Origin: Roseibium denhamense
Lineage (GTDB): Bacteria > Pseudomonadota > Alphaproteobacteria > Rhizobiales > Stappiaceae
Reading direction: 5' to 3'
Assembly: GCF_009711415.1 (NCBI RefSeq)
Contig: NZ_SMLZ01000114.1
Location: forward strand, 185,523-249,522
Length of the DNA: 64,000 bases
Under the pieces are notes generated by a model. That model saw only the letters and a list, made by a program, of their open reading frames with translations. It was not told the origin of the DNA and made no database searches. Shown here piece after piece: positions 45,636 through 54,131 of the stretch. The position numbers were made by a program, and so were the translations under genes. Each line of letters starts with the position of its first letter. Position 1 is the stretch's first letter.

Positions 45636-46289
45636 ATGCTGAAACGCCTCGCACATCGCCTGTCCGATTTCTTCATCCGGCCGGTGCTGACTGCCGCTCT
45701 TATGGCCGCCTTGCTGCTGCCCGCCCATGCGCTCACCGCCAAGGAACAAAAAACGCTGACGGACCTGAATGCCTATTTCAATTCCGTGAAGACGATGCAT
45801 GGCGATTTCATTCAATTCGGGCCGGACGGAAGCCAATCAGACGGCAAGTTCTATATGGCACGGCCTGGAAAGGTGCGGTTTTACTACAACAAGCCTTCGG
45901 TTCTCGACATTGTTGCCGACGGCAAGTCGGTCTCCGTGCGGGACCGCAAGCTGAACACCCAGGACATCTGGCCGCTCGGCCAAACACCGCTCCGGTTTCT
46001 CCTGTCCGACAATATTGATCTTCAGAAAGACACCAACGTCACCAATGTGCTGGTTGAGGAAGACTTGGTGACGATCACGATTTTCGATGACACCCGCTTC
46101 AACTCCGGCACTCTAACGCTGATCTTCGATGCGGAAGACTTCTCCCTGAAGCAATGGACCGTTACGGATCAACAGGGCTACGACACCTCGGTCGCGGTCT
46201 ATAATGTCGTCTCGAACGGGCCGACCAATCCGGATCTTTTCAAGATCGACTACCTGGCAAACGCGCGCCAGCATCAAGGAAACAATTGA
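45636..46289 (+). CDS. lolA: Outer-membrane lipoprotein carrier protein LolA-like
   Basis: The 217-residue protein has an N-terminal signal peptide with a long n-region (cleavage probably after LLLPAHA, about residue 32). The mature part is a half-barrel of beta strands: MHGDFIQFGPDGSQSDGKFYMARPGKVRFYYNKPS is the LolA signature, followed by DGKSVSVRDRKLNT and TITIFDD. LolA ferries lipoproteins across the periplasm. The stop TGA overlaps the TTG start of the next gene. It follows ftsK on the same strand. Confidence 0.9.
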   Translation: MLKRLAHRLSDFFIRPVLTAALMAALLLPAHALTAKEQKTLTDLNAYFNSVKTMHGDFIQFGPDGSQSDGKFYMARPGKVRFYYNKPSVLDIVADGKSVSVRDRKLNTQDIWPLGQTPLRFLLSDNIDLQKDTNVTNVLVEEDLVTITIFDDTRFNSGTLTLIFDAEDFSLKQWTVTDQQGYDTSVAVYNVVSNGPTNPDLFKIDYLANARQHQGNN

Positions 46290-47281
46290 CCGCGGCGGGA
46301 CAGGAACCGGCCGGCAAGGGCCAAAGCGAAGCCGGAAAATCTCTGGTATTCCGGCTTCTGTCGGACTACTGCCGGGAAAACGGGCTACGACTGTCAGCGG
46401 CCGATCCGCATGGCCATGCGGGTTCGGTCGATCATCCGGACGGAAAGCGCTGGCTTTTCAAGGGCACCCGTTTCGATATCAACCCGCAGGGCGCTGCTGA
46501 AATTGCGGCGGACAAGGCATATGCGCTTTCCTTCTTGAAGGCCGCAGGCCTTCCGGTGCCAGAAACACTGTTCGTGGAGAGCAAGTCACTGCGGAATCGT
46601 CAGCGTCCGCCGAGCCATATCCTCGATTTTGCAGACGCTCATGAATTCCCCATCTTCGTGAAGCCGAACGAAGGCAAGGAAGGCGTCGGTGTTCTCAAGA
46701 CCGATACATTTCACGGCCTTGAATCCGCGCTCCATATTCTGGCGGCCGGCCACGATGCGCTGATCGTGCAGGAAGCCTTGCAGGGCCGCGAAATACGCGT
46801 GGTTGTTCTGGATGGTGAGGTGCTTTGCGCCTATGAAAGACAGCCCGCCAGCGTAACCGGGGACGGAGAACGGTCCTGTGCCGAGCTCATTGACGCGCAC
46901 CCGAAGGTGAATGCCGCCGATGGCCGCATCGATTTCACACTGTCTCAACAGGCTCTGACCCTGGAGGCTGTGCCGGAGGCCGGCCGAATCGTACAGCTGC
47001 TGCCGGTTGCCAATCTATCTTCTGGCGGATCTGCCGAGATTATCGACGGAAACCTGGCGCCGGGCCTGGCCGTTGCCGCCCGCAAGGCCGCCCAGACACT
47101 GGGGCTACGCTACGCCGGGATAGACCTCATTGTTCCGCACGGGTCCGAGATACATCCTGCAATCATCCTGGAGGTCAATGCCGCACCGGGGTTTGCCAAG
47201 TTGCATAAACAAGGCCCCGGTGCAGCCGAACTGGTCGACGCAGTCTACAAGCGTCTGTTTTCCGCTCTGTTTGCAAGCTGA
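46286..47281 (+). CDS. ATP-grasp ligase resembling the cyanophycin-synthetase core
   Basis: The 331-residue protein is an ATP-grasp enzyme. The sequence FPIFVKPNEGKEGVGV (nucleotide-binding Lys), then LIVQEALQGREIRVVVLDGEVLCAYERQPASVTGDGERSCAELID, is close to the central domain of cyanophycin synthetase (R-x-PA-x-V-x-GDG). IILEVNAAPGFAKLHKQGPG supplies the Mg-binding Glu-x-Asn. The N-terminal ~90 residues do not match CphA's and there is no Mur-ligase-like C-terminal domain, so it is a stand-alone ligase of unknown carboxyl-amine/thiol substrate. It starts with TTG overlapping the lolA stop; AAGGA lies 4-5 nt upstream. Confidence 0.75.
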   Translation: MTAAGQEPAGKGQSEAGKSLVFRLLSDYCRENGLRLSAADPHGHAGSVDHPDGKRWLFKGTRFDINPQGAAEIAADKAYALSFLKAAGLPVPETLFVESKSLRNRQRPPSHILDFADAHEFPIFVKPNEGKEGVGVLKTDTFHGLESALHILAAGHDALIVQEALQGREIRVVVLDGEVLCAYERQPASVTGDGERSCAELIDAHPKVNAADGRIDFTLSQQALTLEAVPEAGRIVQLLPVANLSSGGSAEIIDGNLAPGLAVAARKAAQTLGLRYAGIDLIVPHGSEIHPAIILEVNAAPGFAKLHKQGPGAAELVDAVYKRLFSALFAS

Positions 47282-47285
47282 ATAA

Positions 47286-47489
47286 TCAGAAATCGCCCAA
47301 TTTAAGATCGCGGGAGTACTCGCCGTCGACTTCTTTGGTTACAGCCTGTCCGCAAATCGTCTCGCCTTTGGTGGCATCATAGGTAAGTGACGGGGACCCG
47401 CTGAGTTCCCACCCCTTGTTGAGAGCTTCCGTGACCCGGTGGCAGAATTCGCTGCTGTCGACATTGGTGATGAAGCGATAGAGTTTCAT
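47286..47489 (-). CDS. DUF1737 protein
   Basis: The 67-residue protein reads MKLYRFITNVDSSEFCHRVTEAL then NKGWELSGSPSLTYDATKGETICGQAVTKEV, which is the DUF1737 pattern: a small fold with a conserved G-W-E/x-L and P-SLTYD. No function is established. It converges on the ATP-grasp gene, with only 4 bp between the stops. Confidence 0.85.
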   Translation of the reverse strand: MKLYRFITNVDSSEFCHRVTEALNKGWELSGSPSLTYDATKGETICGQAVTKEVDGEYSRDLKLGDF

Positions 47490-47610
47490 GCGTGTCTTTC
47501 TGGGTCAGGGAGCGATAAACCGGAACCCATCTACCGCCCGAAGCTGACCGATTGTGAAGTGATCAAGCATTTCTGGGCGTTTGCGACAAACGCCCGATGC
47601 TCTCGTGATT

Positions 47611-48495
47611 TCAAGAACGGGCGGCAATTGCGTCGGCAATGGCAATCACCCGCTTGCCCATGTCGGCATGTAGCCGTTCTACCATCTTTCCGTCCACCTG
47701 AATCGCGCCTTTGGACCGGTTTTCCGGCAAATCGAACTCCGCGTTGATCTTGCGCGCCCAGGCAACTTCCTCTTCCGTCGGGCTGAAGGCGCCGTGACAG
47801 GGGGCGATTTGTTTCGGATGGATCAAGGTCTTGCCGTCCATGCCCATGTCAACGCCCTGCGCGCATTCCGCGGCGAACCCTTCCTCATCCTGAAATGCAT
47901 TGAAGACCCCGTCCAGAATATCAATCCCGCCGGCCCGTGCAGCTGCAACACAGGTCATCAGCCAAGGCAACATGGCCGCCCGTCCGGGAGTCAGCCGCGC
48001 GCGGGTTTCTTTTGCAAGGTCGTTTGTGCCCATCACAAAACAACTGAGGCGAACTTCCGGGTCCCGTCCGCAGGCCCCGATTGCTGCCGCATTGAGCATG
48101 GCTTCGGGCGTTTCCATCATCGCCCAAAGCTTCAAATCGTTGGAAGCACCATAAACCGACAGTTTGTGCGCGATGGCCTGCAAATCCGCTGGCGTATTCA
48201 CTTTGGGCACAAGGATCGCGTCCGGATTGGCCTGGACTGCCGCTTTGAGGTCTTCTTCGCCCCATGGCGTTGCAGGTCCGTTTACCCGAATGACCACTTC
48301 CCGGCTGCCAAAACCGCCGGCTGAAACCGCCGCAGCGACCTGGTCGCGGGCCACAGTTTTTGAATCGGGCGCCACCGCGTCTTCCAGATCCAGAAGAACG
48401 CAATCCACATCCAGTGTTTTGGCTTTTTCCAGTGCGCGCTGATTGGATCCTGGCATGTAGAGCGCGGAGCGGCGCGGACGAAACGAAGATGACAT
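47611..48495 (-). CDS. HpcH/HpaI-family CoA ester lyase (CitE-like)
   Basis: The 294-residue TIM-barrel enzyme begins FRPRRSALYMPGSNQRALEKAKTLDVDCVLLDLEDAVAPDSK, the CitE/malyl-CoA lyase signature with the metal-binding Glu-Asp region. EVVIRVNG, ILVPKVNTPADL, and AMMETPEAMLNAAAI (second metal Glu) follow, with KTLIHPKQIAPCHGAFSPT near the C-terminus. It should cleave or form a beta-hydroxyacyl-CoA such as malyl-, citramalyl- or methylmalyl-CoA; the exact substrate cannot be fixed. The other citrate lyase subunits are absent, so it is not a citrate lyase complex member. Confidence 0.85.
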   Translation of the reverse strand: MSSSFRPRRSALYMPGSNQRALEKAKTLDVDCVLLDLEDAVAPDSKTVARDQVAAAVSAGGFGSREVVIRVNGPATPWGEEDLKAAVQANPDAILVPKVNTPADLQAIAHKLSVYGASNDLKLWAMMETPEAMLNAAAIGACGRDPEVRLSCFVMGTNDLAKETRARLTPGRAAMLPWLMTCVAAARAGGIDILDGVFNAFQDEEGFAAECAQGVDMGMDGKTLIHPKQIAPCHGAFSPTEEEVAWARKINAEFDLPENRSKGAIQVDGKMVERLHADMGKRVIAIADAIAARS

Positions 48496-48634
48496 TTGGC
48501 GATCCCTGGAAACACGGAAGAAAGTTCCCGTAACCTAGTGGATCGATCTGGCGGTGGGAATTCGCCGAAGGGGTAATCCGGTCTGAAGAAGCGGTTGAGT
48601 AACAGCGCAAACGGCCGGACCCAAACAGCCAGCT

Positions 48635-48847
48635 CTAAAACACCCTGTCTGCTCCTGAAACGTCAAAAGCCGACAGCCGCAGGATGGTCTTGCTGCCCAT
48701 ATCCTTACGGAAATACCGCTTCATCTCGGTCGTCTTCCTAATCCGCCGGAAGAACAGGGCCAGGAAGGAGAAGGCGGAAACCAGATAGACCGCACCGGCA
48801 ATCGCCAGGGTGAGAATTTCGCCGGAGGTGTTCGCCAAGATTTCCAT
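48635..48847 (-). CDS. Small single-span membrane protein (70 aa)
   Basis: I do not recognise this protein. It has one predicted membrane helix (ILTLAIAGAVYLVSAFSFLALFF, about 10-32), followed by a basic segment (RRIRKTTEMKRYFRKDMGSK) that favours a cytoplasmic C-terminus. ATG 48847 has GGAG upstream at a suitable distance. It lies 139 bp upstream of the CitE-like gene start, on the same strand. Confidence 0.55.
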   Translation of the reverse strand: MEILANTSGEILTLAIAGAVYLVSAFSFLALFFRRIRKTTEMKRYFRKDMGSKTILRLSAFDVSGADRVF

Positions 48848-49238
48848 TGTCCGCTCCGCAACTGCGTTTCGATGTTTAAGATTTTGCACAAATTTGCGGA
48901 AAAGGCCGGTAATCTACGTCACACTTCTTTCGTTTCGGCAGGTGTTTTCCCCGCGCCAAGCTCTGTTTGAAAATCATGTCTGTGGCAGCGATCACGGCAA
49001 CAGCCGTAATGGCGGCACAGTGAGTGGTGGCCCTGAAAGCCAACGGATCGAAATCGAAGGCACTCAGCTGTGGCATTCAGGAGCGCCTCTGCCTCAAATC
49101 CAAGGACACGCCCCAGAACATGACGTAAGCGGGTTCACGGTAAGACGGCCGGAGAATTTGATTCAGCTCCTTGAAAGCCAGCCGGGTTTGCGCAAAATGT
49201 GTTGATCTTTCCATGATCCGTCATTTTCCGGAGATCTC
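48848..49238. other. 391-bp intergenic region, at most one doubtful small ORF
   Basis: This stretch separates the divergent small membrane gene and the GNAT gene. An open + frame from a GTG at 49020 to a stop at 49203-49205 would encode 61 residues (SGGPESQRIEIEGTQLWHSG... ending PGLRKMC), but no convincing ribosome binding site is visible and composition is not clearly coding. No hairpin terminator stands out. Promoters for both flanking genes must lie here. Confidence 0.3.
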
Positions 49239-49700
49239 ATGACAACAACGGAAATCAGGGCCCTCGGGCTGGATGATGCCCATCAGCTCGCACCGCTCAT
49301 TGCTGAAAACGCACAGGCCCTTAAGCGCGGCGCTCCCAGGCGCCCGGATGAGTATTATGCCGAACGGATTTTGGGCGATAAAACCGCTGAGGTTATTGGC
49401 GCGTTTAACGGCGAGCACCTGGTCGCCTTTGCCGTGTTTTTCGACCTGCCAGAATTGATTACAGGACTTCGGATCGGCCAACTGGATGACATTTATGTTC
49501 ATCCCGATTTCCGCAATCAGGGCCTAGGCCGCAAGATGATCGACAGACTGGTCATTGAAGGCCAAAGCCGCGGCTGGCTGCATCTGCGCTGGATCGTGCC
49601 GGGCAAGAATACACCTGCCGTCGCGCTTTATGAAAAAATCGCAGAACCCGATCACCGCAAGAGTTACATTATTCCGATCGACCGGATTGCCGGAGATTAG
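49239..49700 (+). CDS. GNAT-family N-acetyltransferase
   Basis: The 153-residue protein has the GNAT fold in one domain. The acetyl-CoA pyrophosphate loop is DDIYVHPDFRNQGLGRKMIDRLV (Q/R-x-x-G-x-G/A), preceded by HLVAFAVFFDLPELI. The final part has HLRWIVPGKNTPAVALYEKIAEPDHRKSY, where the usual late Tyr is present. The substrate is unknown. It converges on the DUF2125 gene with 56 bp between stops. Confidence 0.85.
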   Translation: MTTTEIRALGLDDAHQLAPLIAENAQALKRGAPRRPDEYYAERILGDKTAEVIGAFNGEHLVAFAVFFDLPELITGLRIGQLDDIYVHPDFRNQGLGRKMIDRLVIEGQSRGWLHLRWIVPGKNTPAVALYEKIAEPDHRKSYIIPIDRIAGD

Positions 49701-49756
49701 TACCTTGGGCGTTTCAAACAAACGCCCGATGCCCTTGATCTGCTTGACATAACGCC

Positions 49757-50830
49757 TCAGAGTCCCGCCAGAAACAGCGGCGGGATCCGGCCCAATTGAA
49801 CAAACCCTATCCTGACAACGCCCTGATCGATGGTGAAGGGCAGCTCCACCACCGGATCGCCCGCTTCGTCTTCAGCATTTGGCTTGAGACTTGTCAGAAG
49901 CGTTTCAACAGTGGTGTACGTATTGTTGGTATCGGGAATGAAGGGCTTGATGGCTTTCAGCGCCTCGCCCGCATCCTTCAGGAAGAAAGCGCCGTTTCCG
50001 GAAAGCGTGCCGTCACCCGCCAACAGAAAATCACCATTCGCGCGCAGGCGGCCTTCGCCGAGCGTCAATTCCGAAAAGACCAGCCCGACCGGTAACTCGC
50101 CTCCGTTCATTTGCACCAGGACCGGCAAAGCTGCTCCATTGAAAAGCGATTTTCCATCCTGCAGGCGGATATGAACGCGCGCATGAAATGCTTCCATCGG
50201 CTCAGCCGCCGGAGGAGCGGTGAAACCCGCCAACCGGATCTCCGGCTCTATGCCATCAAGCGACAGGAAAACTTCAAGTCCGCCGGCCCGGTTGGGCGTT
50301 TCGCGGAGATGCAGTTCCGCTTTTTCGGCAATCCCGCGGACAAGTCCGGCAACACTCTCGGCGCGGATCTCGGGCTGGTCCACGACAATGTCCAGATTGC
50401 CGAGATCCTCGGAAGAATAGGTGACACTGGAACGCAGGCTCTGCCACGCGACTTCAGCCCTGCCTGCAGCCGACGTCTCGACAAACCGGCCGTCTGCACC
50501 TTCAAGGATCACATGCCAGGGATTATAGACAAGAGCAACAGCCTGGACACCGTTCACGAGCACCTGATTGCGGGAGGCTCCCTGTACACTCAATGATGCG
50601 CAGCGCACCTCATATCGGAAGGGATATCCTCCGATTTGCAAATCACGGCAATCAACGTCCAAACCGACCCGCGAAATATCCGATACTCCAGCCTCGATCT
50701 GACCATTCAAGACCGAGCGCCCGTACATCCAGGCGCCGGACCATCCGGCTATGACCAGGGCGATGGCCGCCATCAGAAGGATGTACCGCCGTCTGGAGGG
50801 TTTTGGGGGAAGGGGTGAAGCTGTCGTCAC
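49757..50830 (-). CDS. DUF2125 membrane-anchored exported protein
   Basis: The 357-residue protein has a basic N-terminus and one membrane anchor (YILLMAAIALVIAGWSGAWMYG, about 16-36). The rest lies outside the cytoplasm. GLDVDCRDLQIGGYPFRYEVRC is the DUF2125 signature with two cysteines that may pair, and the remainder alternates short beta strands, as in large lipid-related beta-solenoid or AsmA-like proteins. The function is unknown. It is divergent from the gamma-glutamylcyclotransferase gene, as in other alphaproteobacteria. Confidence 0.8.
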   Translation of the reverse strand: MTTASPLPPKPSRRRYILLMAAIALVIAGWSGAWMYGRSVLNGQIEAGVSDISRVGLDVDCRDLQIGGYPFRYEVRCASLSVQGASRNQVLVNGVQAVALVYNPWHVILEGADGRFVETSAAGRAEVAWQSLRSSVTYSSEDLGNLDIVVDQPEIRAESVAGLVRGIAEKAELHLRETPNRAGGLEVFLSLDGIEPEIRLAGFTAPPAAEPMEAFHARVHIRLQDGKSLFNGAALPVLVQMNGGELPVGLVFSELTLGEGRLRANGDFLLAGDGTLSGNGAFFLKDAGEALKAIKPFIPDTNNTYTTVETLLTSLKPNAEDEAGDPVVELPFTIDQGVVRIGFVQLGRIPPLFLAGL

Positions 50831-50929
50831 GTGCGGGTATCTCCATCTACTGGCATGTCATGCGCCTTACGTTGCAACCGCAAGCCCGGCTTGCTATCCC
50901 GGCACTTTGACGCAGTGAGACACGACGAT

Positions 50930-51451
50930 ATGAGCGATTTTTGGGTGTTTGGCTACGGGTCCTTGATGTGGAACCCCGGTTTTGAGCATATTCGGTCCGA
51001 ACCAGCCATTTTAAGGGGGGCTCACCGGGCTTTGTGTGTTTACTCCTGGGTTCATCGCGGCACTCAGGAACGCCCAGGGCTAGTCTTCGGGCTCGACAAT
51101 GGCGGGGCATGCCGCGGCATGGCTTATCAGGTCCCGGAACACTCATGGCCCGAGACTCTCTCTTATCTGCGGGCGCGGGAACAGACCACAATGGTCTATA
51201 AGGAGCATTGGCACGGGATCGAACTCGACAGCGGTGAGAAGGTCCAGTCACTCGTTTACATGGTCGATCACGCGCATCCCCAATATGCAGGCGCGCTGCC
51301 GCTTGAAGAGCAATTGCAGATCGTCTCAGGCGCCGTTGGAAAGTCCGGAAAAAACCCGGAATATGTCATCAACACAGCCGCGCACCTTGAGGAAATGGGG
51401 ATAACCGACACCGGTCTTGCGTGGCTGGCGGACCGCCTGAGGAACAGCTGA
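50930..51451 (+). CDS. ChaC-like gamma-glutamylcyclotransferase
   Basis: The 173-residue protein begins DFWVFGYGSLMWNPGF, the Y-G-S-L motif that binds the gamma-glutamyl group. GGACRGMAYQVPEH and YLRAREQTTMVYKEHW follow; the catalytic Glu is expected in or near the latter. ChaC enzymes cleave glutathione to 5-oxoproline and Cys-Gly. ATG 50930 (MSDFWVFGYG) matches the family start; an in-frame extension from 50831 enters the divergent promoter. It converges on plsC with 15 bp between stops. Confidence 0.88.
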   Translation: MSDFWVFGYGSLMWNPGFEHIRSEPAILRGAHRALCVYSWVHRGTQERPGLVFGLDNGGACRGMAYQVPEHSWPETLSYLRAREQTTMVYKEHWHGIELDSGEKVQSLVYMVDHAHPQYAGALPLEEQLQIVSGAVGKSGKNPEYVINTAAHLEEMGITDTGLAWLADRLRNS

Positions 51452-51466
51452 GGCGGTCATTCCCGT

Positions 51467-52246
51467 TCAAGAGCTGGCCGAAGGTACCCGTCCCTCATCG
51501 ATCTCGGCCAAGACGGGTGAGGGACGCTCAGCGCTACGCGCCTCTTCGATCAGCGCATTGCTGGCAGTTTCGATCGCATCCACCATCTGTTCATGGAACA
51601 CATCGGGCGCCAGGCCGGGTTCAATCGGTGGCATGATCTCGACAATGACCGTGCCCGGATAGACCAGCCATGAGGATCTTGGCCAGTAAAGGCCGGCATT
51701 GTGGGCAATCGGAACCACAGGGCATTTCAAGTCCCGGTACAAGTGGGCGATCCCAAACTTGTATTTCGGCTCGGCGCCCGCAGGCCGCCGGGTGCCCTCG
51801 GGAAAGATCATGATCTGGCGTTTCTCTGCGATTGCCTCTTTCGCGGCCTCAATCATCGCCGCGAGCGCTTCCGACCGTTTTCCACGATTGATCGGTATCT
51901 GCTTGTACTTGGCCGTATACCAGCCAAAAATGGGGATCCAGCGGAGCTCCCGCTTCAAGATGAATGTCGGCGATGAAAACAGCGGGATCAGCGTTACCGT
52001 TTCCCATGCCGATTGATGTTTCATTGCGGCAATGAAGCCACCGGCCGGCAAGTTTTCCCGTCCCCGGATCTCGACCTTCAGACCCACTATGAGGCGCATC
52101 AAGCCGAGCAGTGTCTTCGACCAGACGGGTACGATCCACCAGCCCCATTTCCGCGGCAGCAGCATTGCTGGCGAAAAGAGAAGCATCTGAATGAGCGTTA
52201 CCGAATAGAACAGGACCTGAAAAACGGTCGACCGGAGAAAAAGCAT
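51467..52246 (-). CDS. plsC: 1-acyl-sn-glycerol-3-phosphate acyltransferase
   Basis: The 259-residue membrane enzyme makes phosphatidic acid from lysophosphatidic acid. An N-terminal membrane helix (LFYSVTLIQMLLFSPAMLL) precedes motif I, here KHQSAWET: His-x4-Glu rather than the usual His-x4-Asp. Motif II is PINRGKRSEAL, motif III is IMIFPEGTRRP, and motif IV is CPVVPIAHNAG. The Glu variant occurs in other alphaproteobacterial PlsC as I recall them. It ends the ftsE-ftsX-ydcF-plsC operon. Confidence 0.93.
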   Translation of the reverse strand: MLFLRSTVFQVLFYSVTLIQMLLFSPAMLLPRKWGWWIVPVWSKTLLGLMRLIVGLKVEIRGRENLPAGGFIAAMKHQSAWETVTLIPLFSSPTFILKRELRWIPIFGWYTAKYKQIPINRGKRSEALAAMIEAAKEAIAEKRQIMIFPEGTRRPAGAEPKYKFGIAHLYRDLKCPVVPIAHNAGLYWPRSSWLVYPGTVIVEIMPPIEPGLAPDVFHEQMVDAIETASNALIEEARSAERPSPVLAEIDEGRVPSASS

Positions 52247-52310
52247 GGCACCTTGCAGACTTCGAACGAAAGGTCGGGCGGATGGTGCCCTACAAGGCCG
52301 GACAGGCTGT

Positions 52311-53030
52311 TCAGCCGAGGCCCTGGATGGCGATCCGCAGTCGAGCGACGATATACTTCACATATTCACGCATGAGAAGGCGGAAGGTCGCAGGTTCGCG
52401 GTACCAGTTCTTTAATTGAAGATGCTCGGTAATGACGGGATAGCCAATAAGATCAACATCGGGCAGAGCGATTGACAGCTCGGCGGTTGCCCGCGGCATA
52501 TGATAGGCGCTTGTGACGACCAGCAACGACTTAAAGCCATTCTTTTTGACCCAGGCCGCCGTTTCGGTTGCATTTCCAGCGGTGTTCAAAGCTGTCCGGT
52601 CGAGGTCGACCGTTGTTTCTTCAAGCGGCATATCGGATTCGGTAACGACAGCCAGCTGTTTGCGGGTCGTTCCAGGATGAACGCCTGAAATCAGCAGCCG
52701 CGACCCATGCCCCTGCTCCATCAGGCGGACACCTTGCGCGACCCGCGCTTGGCCTCCTGTCAAGACAACGATCGCATCCGCAGTCGCTTCGGAAGGCGCC
52801 GCTGTCCCGGCCACCGACTGAGCAAATCTTGTGAATTCGACCGCAGATCCGGCAGCTAATGCCGTAAGGCCGGCAATAAGGGCAACACGCAGGCCAAAAC
52901 GGCGTTTTGCTTTGGGTGCGAATGACGGGCCGTTTGGAACGGTTCCAGCAGACACATTGGAGGAGCTTTCTGGCGGTAAAGTGCGGCCAGCCTCCAACCC
53001 CTGTTCAATTGCCGTGTCTGCATTCGTCAT
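52311..53030 (-). CDS. YdcF-family protein (DUF218)
   Basis: The 239-residue protein has a cytoplasmic N-terminus (about 1-45), one membrane helix (GLRVALIAGLTALAAGSAV) and a DUF218 domain outside. ADAIVVLTGGQARVAQGVRLMEQGHGSRLLISGVHPGTT is the diagnostic start, followed by DRTALNTAGNATETAAWV and LLVVTSAYHMPRATAEL. DUF218 proteins such as YdcF and SanA are linked to envelope metabolism and barrier function. ATG 53030 is used; an in-frame start at 53117 would enter ftsX. It lies between ftsX and plsC. Confidence 0.85.
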   Translation of the reverse strand: MTNADTAIEQGLEAGRTLPPESSSNVSAGTVPNGPSFAPKAKRRFGLRVALIAGLTALAAGSAVEFTRFAQSVAGTAAPSEATADAIVVLTGGQARVAQGVRLMEQGHGSRLLISGVHPGTTRKQLAVVTESDMPLEETTVDLDRTALNTAGNATETAAWVKKNGFKSLLVVTSAYHMPRATAELSIALPDVDLIGYPVITEHLQLKNWYREPATFRLLMREYVKYIVARLRIAIQGLG

Positions 53031-53082
53031 TGGAAAACCATGATAGGTGATTCGGCCAATTTCGCGGCATTGGCGAGAAAAA

Positions 53083-54123
53083 TCAATCAACCTTGGCAAG
53101 ATGCGCCTTGACCGCAAGTCCTGACGTTAGGGCAGTCAGGATCGCAACAAGGAAAATGACACCGACCACGCCAAAGTAACCGGGCAGGCTGACCGATACC
53201 GTCCCGAACATCGACGACACTTGGTCGGCCCCCGCCTGGCCGGAGCCCTGACGGGTCAACATATCCAGGACGAGGAAAGAAAGGCCCGCAGTGAACCCAC
53301 CGGCGACGCCGCCCTTCAGGCCAAGAACCAGAAAGTGCCTTTGGAACTCACGTGCGATAAACGTGTCTTCCGCGCCAACAAAATGCAGCACCGAGACCAC
53401 ATCCTTGTTACCGGCCATGGCCGCTTGCGTTGCAAACACAACGCTGAGCACCATGGAGCCAAGGACAAGAACGAGCAGGCCGAAGCCACCCAGCACAACC
53501 GCGCCGGCCATGGCCGACAACCGCGACGTCCAGACCGAATGATCATCCAGGCTCGCTCCCGAGATCTCCTGCGTCACCTGTGTCCGCAGCTGGGACAGGT
53601 TCAACTGCTCGGGATCGGAAATCGTGATTTGGATCAGGCGGGGAACCGGTAATCCGTCCAATTGCAGACCGTCCCCGAGCCAGGGCTGCAGCAAGGCTTT
53701 GGTTTCCGCATCCGACAACGCCCGCACCGATCCGATCCCCGGAAACTCCTGGGCCAGAGCAACGGCCTTGTCGATCTCAAGGAGCATGTTGACCCCTTCC
53801 GTCGGCCGGATCTGGATCGTGACCTCCCGAACCAAATCGTTTTGCCAAGCGTCAGCCGCGTCCCAGACAACGGAAACCGCGCCAACCGTCAGACACGCCA
53901 GAAAGCTCATGATTGCAACAACCAGGGTCAACGACCGGCCGGCAACCGATTGCGGCGGAACGATTGCGGCAGCGGGCCGCAACTTGTCGTCCGGCAATGG
54001 GGCCTTGGCTTTTTGGGCGGCGGGAATTTTCCGCTTGGCACCGGACGCACGATCACCGCGCTTAGGCGGGCGGACTTTTGAAGTTCCGGAGTTTCTTTGT
54101 TTTTTTGTCTCGGACTTCGCCAT
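53083..54123 (-). CDS. ftsX: Cell division ABC transporter permease FtsX
   Basis: The 346-residue protein has a long basic, Lys/Pro-rich cytoplasmic tail (about 1-60), one membrane helix (SLTLVVAIMSFLACLTVGAVSVVW), a periplasmic domain (about 90-205), and three C-terminal helices (MAGAVVLGGFGLLVLVLGSMVLS; VAGGFTAGLSFLVLD; YFGVVGVIFLVAILTALTSGLAV). With FtsE it controls peptidoglycan hydrolase activation at the septum. The start is 8 bp after the ftsE stop. Confidence 0.93.
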   Translation of the reverse strand: MAKSETKKQRNSGTSKVRPPKRGDRASGAKRKIPAAQKAKAPLPDDKLRPAAAIVPPQSVAGRSLTLVVAIMSFLACLTVGAVSVVWDAADAWQNDLVREVTIQIRPTEGVNMLLEIDKAVALAQEFPGIGSVRALSDAETKALLQPWLGDGLQLDGLPVPRLIQITISDPEQLNLSQLRTQVTQEISGASLDDHSVWTSRLSAMAGAVVLGGFGLLVLVLGSMVLSVVFATQAAMAGNKDVVSVLHFVGAEDTFIAREFQRHFLVLGLKGGVAGGFTAGLSFLVLDMLTRQGSGQAGADQVSSMFGTVSVSLPGYFGVVGVIFLVAILTALTSGLAVKAHLAKVD

Positions 54124-54131
54124 GAATGAGC

